Shown: positions 1 to 9,900 of the stretch, piece by piece
Layout: each line of letters opens with the position of its first letter
Numbering within the stretch: position 1 is the stretch's first letter
Source of the DNA: Balneolaceae bacterium
GTDB lineage: Bacteria; Bacteroidota; Rhodothermia; Balneolales; Balneolaceae
Length of the DNA stretch: 40,289 nt
Assembly (NCBI GenBank): GCA_003559375.1
Contig: PWLN01000216.1
Coordinates: forward strand, 1 to 40,289
Direction of reading: 5' to 3'
Made by a program: the position numbers and the translations under genes
The notes under the pieces: model-generated
Databases searched by the model: none
Told to the model about the DNA's origin: nothing
What the model saw: the letters and a program-made list of their open reading frames with translations, nothing else

Positions 1-330
1 AAAGCCAAGATTATTTCAGAAGGTGCCAACGGCCCGGTAACCGCCAATGCCGATGCCATTCTCGAACAAAAAGGCATCATGGTTATACCAGACATTCTTG
101 CAAACGCAGGTGGGGTAACCGTATCCTATTTTGAATGGGTGCAGGATCGCCAGGGTTATTTCTGGACAGAAGAACGTGTAAACCGTAGACTTAACCGCAT
201 GATGAGAAACGCTTTCGACAATGTTTACGGAGTTAGTGAAGAACATAATATAACATTACGCCAGGCAGCATATGTTTATGCCATTAACAGAGTTGCAACA
301 ACTTTGAAATTGCGTGGTATATATGCTTAA
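1..330 (+). CDS. Glu/Leu/Phe/Val dehydrogenase, C-terminal part (5' end outside window)
   Basis: The open frame runs from base 1 to a TAA at 328-330 and encodes the last 109 residues of an NAD(P)-dependent glutamate dehydrogenase, which interconverts glutamate with 2-oxoglutarate and ammonia. The segment begins with the family sequence [10 protein letters not shown], followed by [21 protein letters not shown], the nucleotide-domain/C-terminal region typical of the hexameric GDH class (GudB/RocG-like). The end, with an arginine-rich helix and LRGIYA, is the usual C-terminus, so the 3' end is intact. Cofactor preference cannot be judged because the dinucleotide fold lies outside the window. The next gene starts 19 bases downstream on the same strand and may be co-transcribed. 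Confidence 0.93.
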   Translation, partial: KAKIISEGANGPVTANADAILEQKGIMVIPDILANAGGVTVSYFEWVQDRQGYFWTEERVNRRLNRMMRNAFDNVYGVSEEHNITLRQAAYVYAINRVATTLKLRGIYA

Positions 331-349
331 ATTCGATTAAAAAATCTGT

Positions 350-754
350 ATGTCCGAACAAACTTTTCGGCTCTTGCTGAACTCGACTTATGATGAGTCG
401 GAAAAGGTACCTGATTTTGTCACTAAAATACAGGTAAAATGTAATATTGATGATGATACTACCGGTACACTTATGCTTTTACTAAGTGAAGCTGTCACCA
501 ATGCTATTGTCCATGGCAATAAACTGGATCCAGCCAAGACGGTTAATATCGAAGTACATATCAATGAAAAACAGATTATTTCAACGGTTAAAGATCAGGG
601 AGAGGGTTTTAAACCAGAAGAAGCTGCTAACCCGCTTGATGAGGAAAACCTTCTAAAAAGCAGCGGACGAGGAATTTTCCTGATGCAACAGTTATCAGAA
701 CATGTAGACTATGAGGAAGACGGCACCAAGCTCCGTTTTACTCTTCAAAGATAA
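350..754 (+). CDS. RsbW/SpoIIAB-like GHKL ATPase (anti-sigma factor-type serine kinase)
   Basis: This 134-residue protein is a stand-alone HATPase_c_2 domain of the anti-sigma factor/serine kinase family. The N box is visible as SEAVTNAIVHGN (Asn51), the G1 box as KDQGEGF (Asp82, Gly84, Gly86) and the G2 box as SSGRGIFLMQQL (about 105-114). Known members phosphorylate an anti-anti-sigma STAS protein and bind a sigma factor, or act in partner-switching networks. No STAS partner, sigma factor or PP2C phosphatase is encoded in this window, so its partner is unknown. It follows the glutamate dehydrogenase by 19 bases and ends 9 bases before the convergent TolC-family gene. Confidence 0.85.
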   Translation: MSEQTFRLLLNSTYDESEKVPDFVTKIQVKCNIDDDTTGTLMLLLSEAVTNAIVHGNKLDPAKTVNIEVHINEKQIISTVKDQGEGFKPEEAANPLDEENLLKSSGRGIFLMQQLSEHVDYEEDGTKLRFTLQR

Positions 755-763
755 AATCCGTCT

Positions 764-2092
764 TCAGTCAACAAATAACAGTGCTAACTCACCACTAAGC
801 TGAAGCAGCTCCGTTTCAGCTACCTTCGCATCATATTTTGTGTTAATCAGCCTGTTTTCAGCCTGCAGGAAAGTGCGCTGTGCCTCTCTGAACTCCAGAG
901 AACTGATGCTTCCCAACCTGAATCTCTCAAGTGCGATATCCAGTGTTTGTTCAGCGTTCTGAAAATTTTCTTCTTCGAGGTCAACAAGCTCAATTGCATT
1001 TCGGTATGCCCGGTAAGCGGCTTCAAAATCTGCCTCAAGCCGAAGTTTCTGCATTTCAACCGACAGATCCGCATTTCTCTGATTTATTCTTGCATTTTGA
1101 ATTCTCCTTGAAATATTTGCACCATCGAATAATGATACTCTTGCAGAAACACCTATTGAAAATCCGGTGGTTTCATTAAACCTGATAAAACCCCCATCAT
1201 TTTCACTCCGGTTAAAGCTGTATCCGGATGTAAGTGATATTTCAGGATATCGTTCTCCCCTTATTTGCCGAATCTCTAAACCAGCAAGATCTTTTTGCAT
1301 TCTTGCAATAACAAGTTCAGTATTCTGTGTAATGATTTTCTGATACAACTCATCCCTGTTCAAGTCGCGCCGGATCAGAATATCATCTGTAACTACAAAC
1401 TCAGTATCAGGTGTGCGGGAAAGCAGTTCATTTAAATAAATCTTTGCTTCAGTTAACCTGTTCCTTTCACGAATATAGGCTGCCCTGTCTGCGTTTAAAT
1501 CGGTTCTTGCCTGTAAGAGATCGTATTCTGAGCCGGATCCGAGATCAACTTTTGTTTCCTCAATCTCGATTCTCTCAAGGGATACTTCAACGTTATTCTC
1601 AAGAATTTTCATCTGCTCATTAATACGGATGATGTTATAGTAAGCCAGTGAAATATTGGTTACAAGCACCTCCATATTCAATCTTAGTTCCTGGTCGCTC
1701 ATGTCGCGAAGCTTTCCAAGCGCTTCATATGCTGCAAACATTCTGAAGCCATCAAAAAGTGTCCAATCCAGGTTGATTGCAGCATTGGTATTACTGCTTC
1801 GGGCACCGGAGGTACTCCGTTCTTCTCCCCCGGCGATAAATTCGCTATCAGAAACCTGCTCTGAACGGGAAGTTGTAAGGCTTAGACCGGGAAAAAAGTT
1901 ATAAAGCCCATAACTGTAATTATTTTCAGCCTGCTCTGAGACGTTTCTTGAAATCAGTACGCCATAATTATTTTCAAGGCCGATCAGAACCGCATCATCA
2001 ATTGATAAAATTTCCTGAGCAAACAGTTTGGAATGTGAGGGCACAATGATCAGGCAGAATGAAAATAAAGCAGCAATAATTGGTCTTATCAT
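764..2092 (-). CDS. TolC-family outer membrane efflux protein
   Basis: This 442-residue protein is the outer-membrane channel of a tripartite efflux system. It has an N-terminal signal peptide (hydrophobic residues about 3-20, cleavage probably near LFAQE). Two related halves follow, rich in long amphipathic helices with the OEP-family pattern (NISLAYYNI in the first half, EADFEAAYRAYRNAIE in the second). Length matches the family (about 420-480). Its ATG overlaps the TGA of the RND transporter gene in an ATGA at 2089-2092, which suggests translational coupling as the last gene of the operon. The substrate of the pump cannot be told from this gene. Confidence 0.93.
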   Translation of the reverse strand: MIRPIIAALFSFCLIIVPSHSKLFAQEILSIDDAVLIGLENNYGVLISRNVSEQAENNYSYGLYNFFPGLSLTTSRSEQVSDSEFIAGGEERSTSGARSSNTNAAINLDWTLFDGFRMFAAYEALGKLRDMSDQELRLNMEVLVTNISLAYYNIIRINEQMKILENNVEVSLERIEIEETKVDLGSGSEYDLLQARTDLNADRAAYIRERNRLTEAKIYLNELLSRTPDTEFVVTDDILIRRDLNRDELYQKIITQNTELVIARMQKDLAGLEIRQIRGERYPEISLTSGYSFNRSENDGGFIRFNETTGFSIGVSARVSLFDGANISRRIQNARINQRNADLSVEMQKLRLEADFEAAYRAYRNAIELVDLEEENFQNAEQTLDIALERFRLGSISSLEFREAQRTFLQAENRLINTKYDAKVAETELLQLSGELALLFVD

Positions 2093-5000
2093 ACCGAAGC
2101 AACTTCAAGTTCCTGAACGGCTTTTTGTGCCCTCTCAACGATTTTCTTCTTGGCAAGTTTATCTGAAGCAAAATAGCTATATACTGCAGGTATCACATAT
2201 AATGTGAATATACTTCCGATTAACAAACCACCTATTACGGCAATACCCATTGATATCCTGCTCTCTGCCCCTGCCCCCAATGCAAGTGCAATAGGCAAGA
2301 TCCCAAGAATAGTTGAAATTGAAGTCATCAGAATCGGCCTGAAACGTACAACTGCTGCATCCATAATTGATTCCATAATGCTAAGCCCCTGTTCTTGCCG
2401 TTGATTGGCAAATTCCACAATCAGGATACCATTTTTGGCAATCAGGCCAATTAGCATTATTGCTCCGATTTGACTGAAAATGTTCAGGGTCTGATCGAAA
2501 TACCACAAAGATAAAAGTGTTCCAAATATTGCAAGCGGAACTGTGAAGAGAATGATAAAAGGATCGCGGAAACTTTCGAACTGCGCAGCCAAAACAAGAT
2601 AAATCAATATGATTGCCAGTCCAAAGATAAAGTTCAGGCTTGCGGCACTTTCCGCAAAATCCCTGGAAGGGCCTGCAAGATCGGTAAAAATCGTTTCAGG
2701 CAGTACTTCTGCAGCCACTTCGTTCATCGCATTAATACCGTCACCTATCGTATAACCTGGAGCAAGACCGGCAGAAATTGTAGCAGCGTTGAACCTGTTA
2801 AACCGGAATAGTTGTGGTGGAGCACTGGTTTCAGTGATAGTTACAAGATTATCTATCTGAATCAAATCACCATTCGTATTACGCACATAGATTGTTCGCA
2901 GGTCAACCGGTTCGTTGCGAAACTGCCGTTCCATTTGGCCGATAATATCGTACTGCTTGCCATCCATGATGAAGAGGCCGAAACGGTTACCTGAAAGTGA
3001 CAACTGCAGTGTCTGGGCTATCTCCCGGATAGATACTCCCAATACACGAGCACGGTCCCTGTCAATACTGATTTGAAGCTCCGGCTGATTAAATTTCAGG
3101 TTGATGTCAACTACAGTAAAGGCCGGGTGATTATTAGCGGCGTCCATAAATTGGGGAATAACTTCCTCAAGCTCTTCAAGTGTCTGTGCCTGAAGTACAT
3201 ATTGTACCGGTAGCCCTCCCCGCCTGTCGCCAATCGATTGTGGTTGGGTAACAAAAGCCCTTGCTCCTGTGAGGTTTGAAAGAACATTACCCAATTGATT
3301 GGCAATTTCCTGCTGCGATCTGTCGCGTTCTCCCCGGTCGGTAAGCCTGAGGAAGCCAAAAGCAGAATTAACGGATCCTGCAGCACCAAAACCCGGTGAA
3401 GTAACTGTATTTATTGCAACCAGTTCCGGTACATTTTCCTGAACCACTCCAATCATTTGGTCTACATACCTGTCCATATATTCAAATGTAGCACCTTCCG
3501 GTGCACTTGCCACAATTCGCATCTGTCCACGGTCTTCCAACGGGGCCAACTCCTGCTGAATGTTCGTGTAGAGTAAAACAATAAAGACTCCGGCCAAACC
3601 CATGATAACAAAAGCAACCCAGCGAACTTTCATGAAAGATTCCAGGCTATCCTTATATAATTTGTTAAGCCAATTGAAAAATGGCTCCGTCATCAGATAA
3701 AATCTGTTCTTTTCAGCCCCTCTTGACAATATTTTTGTCGCAAGCATAGGGGTAAGAGTAAGTGCCACAAATGAAGAAATTATAACTGCACCCGCAATTA
3801 CTACACCAAATTCCCTGAAAAGCCTTCCGGTTTGCCCCCCGAGGAAGAGAATGGGAAGGAATACTGAAACCAATGCTAAAGAAGTGGCAACAACAGCAAA
3901 GAAAATTTCTTTGGATCCCAAAATACCTGCCTCAATAGATGGCAATCCCTTCTCCATTTTTGCATAGATATTCTCTAATACCACAATAGCATCGTCAACC
4001 ACAAGGCCAATTGCAAGTACAATTGCAAGCATTGTAAGCACATTTATCGAAAAGCCCGCCACATACATGATGAAGAACGCGCCGATAAGTGCAATTGGAA
4101 TCACGATAATCGGGATAAGCGTTGAACGCCAGTCTCTTAAAAAGAGAAATATCACCATTATTACCAGGGCAAGTGCAACAAATACGGTTTGTTGAACTTC
4201 ATTTACAGAGGCCTGGATATATTCAGTAGTGTCAAATCCAACAGCCAATTCGATATCTTCAGGCAGGTTTTGTTCAATGCGCTGAACCCTGTTATAGAAC
4301 TCTTCAGCAATATCGAGCTGGTTGGTTCCCGGCTGTGGTATTACCACTACTCCAACCATCGGGATACCGTTTCTCTTTAGGACGGTTCTCATATTTTGCG
4401 CTTCCAGTTCTGCATAACCAATATCCTGAAAACGGATTTTACGGCCATTCTCTTCACGAATAATCAGGTTGTTAAATTCTTCAGGAGTGGTTAACCTGCC
4501 CATAGTGCGAACAGATAATTCAGTTACCATGCCCTCAATACGGCCAGAAGGTAATTCAACATTTTCACGGCTTAATGCATTTTGTACATCAATTGGTGTA
4601 ACACTGTAAGCTGCAAGTTTCAAAGGATCCATCCAAAGCCGCATGGAATATCGTTTGGCTCCCCAAACATTGATCTCACTTACACCGGGTATGGTTTGCA
4701 GTTGTTCTTTAAACGTATTTTCTGCAATAGCTGTAAGATCAAGCAAATCCCGACGGCTGCTGTTAATATTCAGAAATATGATAGGACTGGAATCGGCATC
4801 TGCCTTACGAACCACCGGAGGATCGGCATCAGGTGGTAAATTGCGCTGTGCCCGGGCAACCTGATCACGCACATCATTGGCACCGGCTTCAATATCCACA
4901 TCAAGGTTAAATTCAACTGTAACGGTACTTTGTCCCTGCCGGCTAACGGATGTAAGAGTTCTGATCCCCGCTACACTATTGATAGCCTCCTCAATCGGTT

Positions 5001-5196
5001 CGGTAATTTGTGTTTCAATCACATCGGCATTTGCGCCAACGTAGGTTGTGGATACGGTAACAATAGGCGGGTCAACAGATGGGTATTCCCTAACGCCAAG
5101 GTAAAAGAATGCAATGATGCCAAAAAGCACAATTACAATCGACATAACCGACGCCAATACCGGCCTTCTGATGCTTAATGATGAAATACGACTCAT
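2089..5196 (-). CDS. RND efflux transporter, HAE-1 (AcrB/MexB) family inner membrane subunit
   Basis: This 1035-residue protein is a proton-driven RND pump of the hydrophobe/amphiphile efflux family, acting in the inner membrane with the adaptor and TolC genes beside it. The N-terminus (RRPVLASVMSIVIVLFG) is the first membrane helix, followed by the porter sequence REYPSVDPPIVTVSTTY. The proton-relay aspartate pair is present in GLVVDDAIVVLENIY, and the relay lysine in LIGLIAKNGILIVEF. Two large periplasmic loops separate the two groups of six helices, as expected. The start overlaps the adaptor stop (ATGA at 5193-5196) and the stop overlaps the TolC start, so all three are probably translated from one mRNA. 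No TetR-type regulator lies nearby. Confidence 0.96.
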   Translation of the reverse strand: MSRISSLSIRRPVLASVMSIVIVLFGIIAFFYLGVREYPSVDPPIVTVSTTYVGANADVIETQITEPIEEAINSVAGIRTLTSVSRQGQSTVTVEFNLDVDIEAGANDVRDQVARAQRNLPPDADPPVVRKADADSSPIIFLNINSSRRDLLDLTAIAENTFKEQLQTIPGVSEINVWGAKRYSMRLWMDPLKLAAYSVTPIDVQNALSRENVELPSGRIEGMVTELSVRTMGRLTTPEEFNNLIIREENGRKIRFQDIGYAELEAQNMRTVLKRNGIPMVGVVVIPQPGTNQLDIAEEFYNRVQRIEQNLPEDIELAVGFDTTEYIQASVNEVQQTVFVALALVIMVIFLFLRDWRSTLIPIIVIPIALIGAFFIMYVAGFSINVLTMLAIVLAIGLVVDDAIVVLENIYAKMEKGLPSIEAGILGSKEIFFAVVATSLALVSVFLPILFLGGQTGRLFREFGVVIAGAVIISSFVALTLTPMLATKILSRGAEKNRFYLMTEPFFNWLNKLYKDSLESFMKVRWVAFVIMGLAGVFIVLLYTNIQQELAPLEDRGQMRIVASAPEGATFEYMDRYVDQMIGVVQENVPELVAINTVTSPGFGAAGSVNSAFGFLRLTDRGERDRSQQEIANQLGNVLSNLTGARAFVTQPQSIGDRRGGLPVQYVLQAQTLEELEEVIPQFMDAANNHPAFTVVDINLKFNQPELQISIDRDRARVLGVSIREIAQTLQLSLSGNRFGLFIMDGKQYDIIGQMERQFRNEPVDLRTIYVRNTNGDLIQIDNLVTITETSAPPQLFRFNRFNAATISAGLAPGYTIGDGINAMNEVAAEVLPETIFTDLAGPSRDFAESAASLNFIFGLAIILIYLVLAAQFESFRDPFIILFTVPLAIFGTLLSLWYFDQTLNIFSQIGAIMLIGLIAKNGILIVEFANQRQEQGLSIMESIMDAAVVRFRPILMTSISTILGILPIALALGAGAESRISMGIAVIGGLLIGSIFTLYVIPAVYSYFASDKLAKKKIVERAQKAVQELEVASV

Positions 5197-6323
5197 AATT
5201 CAGACGTGATTTGGAGATCATTGATTTCGACTTCCATTCCTGGACGCACCTGTAAAAGCCCTGTAGTAAGAACGAGGTCACCCCGCTCAATCCCATCCAA
5301 AATCTGAACTTTTTCACTTGTTCGTATGCCGGTTTGTACACGTCTTTCTTCAACTTTCCCATCATTCAATACGAACAGCTTCTGTGCATTTAATTCGGGA
5401 ATTACAGCGATTGCAGGAACCATAAGCGCATTATCAATTTGTTCCATGATTAGCGTTATTGTTGCAAAAGCACCTGGAAATAACAGGATATCGGGATTGG
5501 GGCTTAATGCCCTTATTTGCAATGTTCGGGTCTGGGTATCAATCCTTGGTTCTATTGCATAAACTTCACCGGTAAAAGTAGAATCGATACCCTGAACAGA
5601 AAACAAAATGCGGTCTCCTATTGAAACCCGTGTCAAATGTCGTTCGGGAATTGAAAAATCAATTTTTATGGGGTCCATTTCCTGTAGCGATGCAATTCTG
5701 GTAGCTGGTGAGATATATGAACCCACACTCACGTACTTGAGTCCAATTATACCGGAAAAAGGAGCACGTATCTCGGTTCTGTCTATTTGTGCATCTATAA
5801 GGCGAACTTCGGCGCGCAGTACATTCACTTCATTGAGAGTAGCATCGTAGTCGTCCTGGCTGATACCACCGCGTTCGAGGAGTCTTCGTTGGCGTTCTTC
5901 CCGTTGCTCGGCAAGGTTAAGCCGGTATTCAGCACGCTGTTTCTGGGCTTGTAGCTCACTATCATTGATTTTAACAAGCAACTGGCCTTTTTCAACCTCC
6001 CGACCTTCTTCAAAAAAAATTGATGTGATTATACCTGAAGCTTCTGTGCTAAGTTCAACGACTTCATTTGCTTCAATCGTACCACTCGAAAAAATTCTGT
6101 CTTCTATGGTCTCATAGTCCATTTGAACTACATCTACCTGTAGAAGGCTGCGTGCAGGTGAATTTTGTGTCTGTGTATCAGCCGGGGAACTGAACAGTGG
6201 TTTGATTTTCGGATAAGCCAGTATCCCGAATATCAGAATTACTATGGTTATGGTAGCAACTTTTTTTGTCAAATCACCCGATTTAGGATTTAATTTTTTA
6301 TGAACAATCCTTTTAACGAACAA
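5193..6323 (-). CDS. RND efflux periplasmic adaptor (membrane fusion protein)
   Basis: This is the HlyD/AcrA-type adaptor joining the RND pump to TolC. It has one N-terminal membrane segment (KVATITIVILIFGILAY, about residues 20-38), a lipoyl/biotinyl-like half motif (ASGIITSIFFEEGREVEKGQLLVKI), a coiled-coil hairpin rich in E, Q and R (about 120-170), and beta-barrel and membrane-proximal domains to the end (376 aa). There is no ATG near the N-terminus. Candidate starts are TTG at 6321-6323 (used here) or TTG at 6270-6272, the latter giving MTKKVATITIV. The upstream TTG overlaps a TACATTTG box, so the downstream start may be the real one. It is the first gene of the pump operon. Confidence 0.93.
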   Translation of the reverse strand: MFVKRIVHKKLNPKSGDLTKKVATITIVILIFGILAYPKIKPLFSSPADTQTQNSPARSLLQVDVVQMDYETIEDRIFSSGTIEANEVVELSTEASGIITSIFFEEGREVEKGQLLVKINDSELQAQKQRAEYRLNLAEQREERQRRLLERGGISQDDYDATLNEVNVLRAEVRLIDAQIDRTEIRAPFSGIIGLKYVSVGSYISPATRIASLQEMDPIKIDFSIPERHLTRVSIGDRILFSVQGIDSTFTGEVYAIEPRIDTQTRTLQIRALSPNPDILLFPGAFATITLIMEQIDNALMVPAIAVIPELNAQKLFVLNDGKVEERRVQTGIRTSEKVQILDGIERGDLVLTTGLLQVRPGMEVEINDLQITSEL

Positions 6324-6460
6324 ATGTAAGAGTTAGTTCTCTTTGTTGGGATCTATCAATGTAAAATATTGTTGCAGAATCGTTTTTTTTATCAAATCAT
6401 AAACCAATTGCAACAATACTGTATCATTTGACGCTGACTAATCCGGATCGTTTGATTTGC

Positions 6461-6491
6461 AGAAGAAAAAGGCGATGGATAAACACCGCCT
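6461..6491 (-). terminator. Intrinsic terminator of trxA
   Basis: On the minus strand an 8-bp stem (AGGCGGTG / CATCGCCT, one G-T pair) with a 6-base loop is followed by TTTTTCTTC. It lies 24 bases after the thioredoxin stop, in the correct orientation, and would separate trxA from the RND operon. Confidence 0.8.
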
Positions 6492-6514
6492 CTAAGGTAT
6501 TAAAAACAAGTATG

Positions 6515-6841
6515 TTACACCAATTGTGAGTCCAATTGTTTTTTAATATGGACTTTCGGTACGGCACCAATAATCTGGTCTACAACTTCTCCGTCTTTAA
6601 AGATCAGCAGAGCTGGAATGCTTCGGATCCCATACTTAACTGAAACCTCCGGGTTATGATCAACATTTACTTTTCCTATTTTTGCCTTCCCATCGTACTC
6701 TCCGGCTAATTCATCAACAATAGGGCCAACCATACGGCATGGGCCACACCATTCCGCCCAAAAGTCGACCAATACAGGTTTGTCAGAGTTTTCTACCTCT
6801 GAAGAGAAATTTTCATCTGTTAGTTCTAATGGCTTACTCAT
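6515..6841 (-). CDS. trxA: Thioredoxin
   Basis: This 108-residue cytoplasmic protein is a classical thioredoxin, a dithiol reductant for ribonucleotide reductase, methionine sulfoxide reductases and other targets. The active site is WAEWCGPCRM (Cys32 and Cys35), and the cis-proline is in GIRSIPAL. The length equals that of typical Trx (105-110). I chose the ATG at 6841, giving MSKPLELTD; a TTG three codons upstream (6850) is also open but unlikely. The gene lies downstream of dnaE on the same strand, 123 bases after its stop, and ends in a good intrinsic terminator. A free-methionine-sulfoxide reductase at 33959 could be one of its clients. Confidence 0.96.
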   Translation of the reverse strand: MSKPLELTDENFSSEVENSDKPVLVDFWAEWCGPCRMVGPIVDELAGEYDGKAKIGKVNVDHNPEVSVKYGIRSIPALLIFKDGEVVDQIIGAVPKVHIKKQLDSQLV

Positions 6842-6964
6842 TACGTTCAATTTTGTTTAAATTTCTGATAAATATCCGGATAATTTATCCAAGATACATA
6901 TATCATTTAATTATCAGCTTCATTGCCTTTCCTTATAAATATGTTTTCGAAGCTGGTGAATATT

Positions 6965-9900
6965 CTAAATTACAACCTGATTGCTTCTGGTTAGTTTCAC
7001 CGCATCTTTTCCAAGAATATCATGAAGCCCGCCAAGAAGTTCGTTATTTGGCTCAACAACAAACTTGCGAACATTCATCTTAACAGGTTTTTTCTGGAAA
7101 GCTGACCTTATCTCAAATTTAACCGGTGTTTCACCTTTGTGAATACTAAAAAGTGATGCAACCTGATTGAGGTCTTGTTTTGAAATCTCTCCGGTTTTAA
7201 GCTTAATTTTCAATTCAAGATGCTTTTGATATTTTTCCCGTAAATTTTCTACCCTGTCAAGACTGTTTGCAATAATTTTCGGTGATCCATCTTTTTTTGA
7301 TAATGCACCTTCAAGCAATACAATCGTATCAGTGGCGATAAGGCCCTGATGGCGATCAAATACATCATTAAATATTAATGTCTCAATATTTCCTTTCAGG
7401 TCTTCGATTTGCACAAATGCCATCGGCCTTCCTTTGCGATCACTGATCCGTTTTACCGATGTTATAATCCCAACCACTTTCAGGGTATCACGTTCATTCA
7501 GACCGGAAAGTGATTCTTCAGAAAGATTGTGAGTTGCAAACAGGCTACTATCTATTCTGAATTTGTCGAGCGGATGACCACTCAGGTAAAAACCGATTAG
7601 CTCACGTTCTTTGTTCAAGCGTTCAATATTGGTCCATGGTTCACAATCGCGAAGTTTCGGCTCACTCAGGATACTTCCGCCGGCACCAACACCTCCGAAC
7701 AGGCTTACCTGGTTCAGCCTCTCTTCCTCCTGCTTTCTCTGTGCGTAGCTAAGCACATCTTCGATACTTGCAAAAATTTGTGCGCGATTTTGGTGTAATG
7801 AATCGAATGCACCTGCCTGTGCAAGGCTTTCAATGGTTTTTTTGTTACAAACCCTTGTATCGATACGTGAAGAAAAGTCAAAAATGCTTCGAAAAGTACC
7901 CTTTTCATTCCGCTCAGCTACAATCTGTTCAATCGCAGCAGAGCCTACACCTTTAATGGCAGACATACCGTACTGTACACGCCCCTGTTTTGCAATAAAT
8001 CGTCCTTCAGCTGAATTGATATTGGGTGGATCAACCGGGATACCAATCCTGTAGCATTCTTCAATAAAAAAGCTCACTTTTTTGATATCATTCATATTAT
8101 GGCTCAGCACAGCGGCCATGTACTCAGCTGTATAATTTGCCTTGAAGTACATGGTTTGGTAAGCAACAACCGAATAGGCTGCCGAGTGCGATTTGTTGAA
8201 TCCATAGCCTGCAAACATGGCCATCTTATCGAATACCTTTTTGGCGGTATCGTTATCATATCCCTTATCGATTGCCTGCCTGATAAATTTTTCTTCTTCG
8301 GGAGGCAATAGTTCAGGCTGCTTTTTACCCATAATCCGCCTTAATACATCCGCTTCACCCAAAGTATAACCACCCATTCGTTGTGCCACCATCATAATCT
8401 GCTCCTGGTAGATCATAATTCCGTACGTAGGTTCAAGAATGTCCCTGAGATCATCGTGATCATAAACAACCTCTTCTTCACCATGCTTACGACGAATGTA
8501 ATCGGGGATAAACTGCATCGGCCCGGGGCGATAGAGGGCATTCATTGCAATCAGATCATTGATGCTGGTAGGCTTGAGCTGCTTGAGGTACTTACGCATG
8601 CCATCAGACTCAAACTGAAAAATGCCGACGGTAGCACCTTTCTGGAACATTTCGAATGTTGGTTCATCGTTCAGCGGTATATCATCCAGTACATACTCTT
8701 TACCGTGATTTATTTTTACGTACTGAATGGCTGTTTTCAGAATTGAAAGTGTTTTGAGGCCGAGGAAATCCATCTTCAGCATGCCGGCATCTTCAATTAC
8801 TTTTCCATCAAACTGGGTAACGTACAGCTCTGCATCCTTAGCGGTTCCGATGGGAATGAATTTGGTAAGCTTATCCGGAGCAATGATGATTCCGGCTGCA
8901 TGAATTCCGGTATTTCGAACAGATCCTTCCAGAGTTTCAGCCATGCGGAGAGTTTGACCTTCCAGGCGATTATCCTGTCCTTTCAGGTCACTTAGTTCTT
9001 TTACTTCCCTGAAAGCATCATCCAGTGAAATTCCGATGGTTTCCGGTACCAGTTTTGCGATACGGTCTGCATCAGCCAAAGGCAGGTCGAGCACGCGTGC
9101 AACATCACGCACCGATGATCTTGCTGCCATGGTGCCAAACGTTATAATATGTGCTACCTGATCACGTCCGTATTTACCAACAACGTAATCAATCACACGC
9201 TGGCGGCCATCATCATCAAAGTCGATATCAATATCCGGCATTGATACACGTTCGGGATTAAGAAACCGCTCAAACAGCAGGTCGTATTCCAAAGGATCAA
9301 TATTTGTGATGCCTGTACAATAGGCTACAACAGATCCTGCCGCCGACCCTCGGCCCGGACCAACGAAAACCCCCATCTCTTTTGCAGCCGCAATAAAATC
9401 CTGAACAATCAAAAAGTACCCCGCAAAGCCCATCTTTTTAATGATGGCAAGCTCATGGTTGATACGATCGATCACTTCATTACTTACTGTTGAATACTTT
9501 TCCTTAGCACCCTCAAGTGTCAGATGACGGAGATATTGATCTTCGGATGCAAACCCTTCCGGCAGTTCAAAATTTGGAAGAATAACATCACGTTTTAATT
9601 TTACCGGCTCAATTTTTTCCAGTAATTCCACTGTATTGGAAATCGCTTCAGGAAGATCGGCAAACAAAGCTTTCATCTCTTCCTGGGTCTTGAAATAAAA
9701 TTCATTATTCGGAAAACCAAATCTCCGGTCACGGCCCTTCCCGATGGGTGTCGAAATCAGATCGTTATTCTCGATGCAAATAAGGGCGTCGTGCGCTTTT
9801 GCATCTTCTTTATTCAGGTAAAAGGTGTTATTTGTGGCAATGGTTTTAATACCATATTTTTTTGCAAATTTCAGCAGAACACTGTTTACACGTTCTTCCT

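Noticed and set aside
6842-6850. TTG start of thioredoxin giving three extra residues
   Set aside because: The ATG at 6841 gives the normal thioredoxin N-terminus and length.
6920-6962. 7-bp inverted repeat CAGCTTC/GAAGCTG after dnaE as a terminator
   Set aside because: Loop of about 27 bases and no T-tract on the minus strand.
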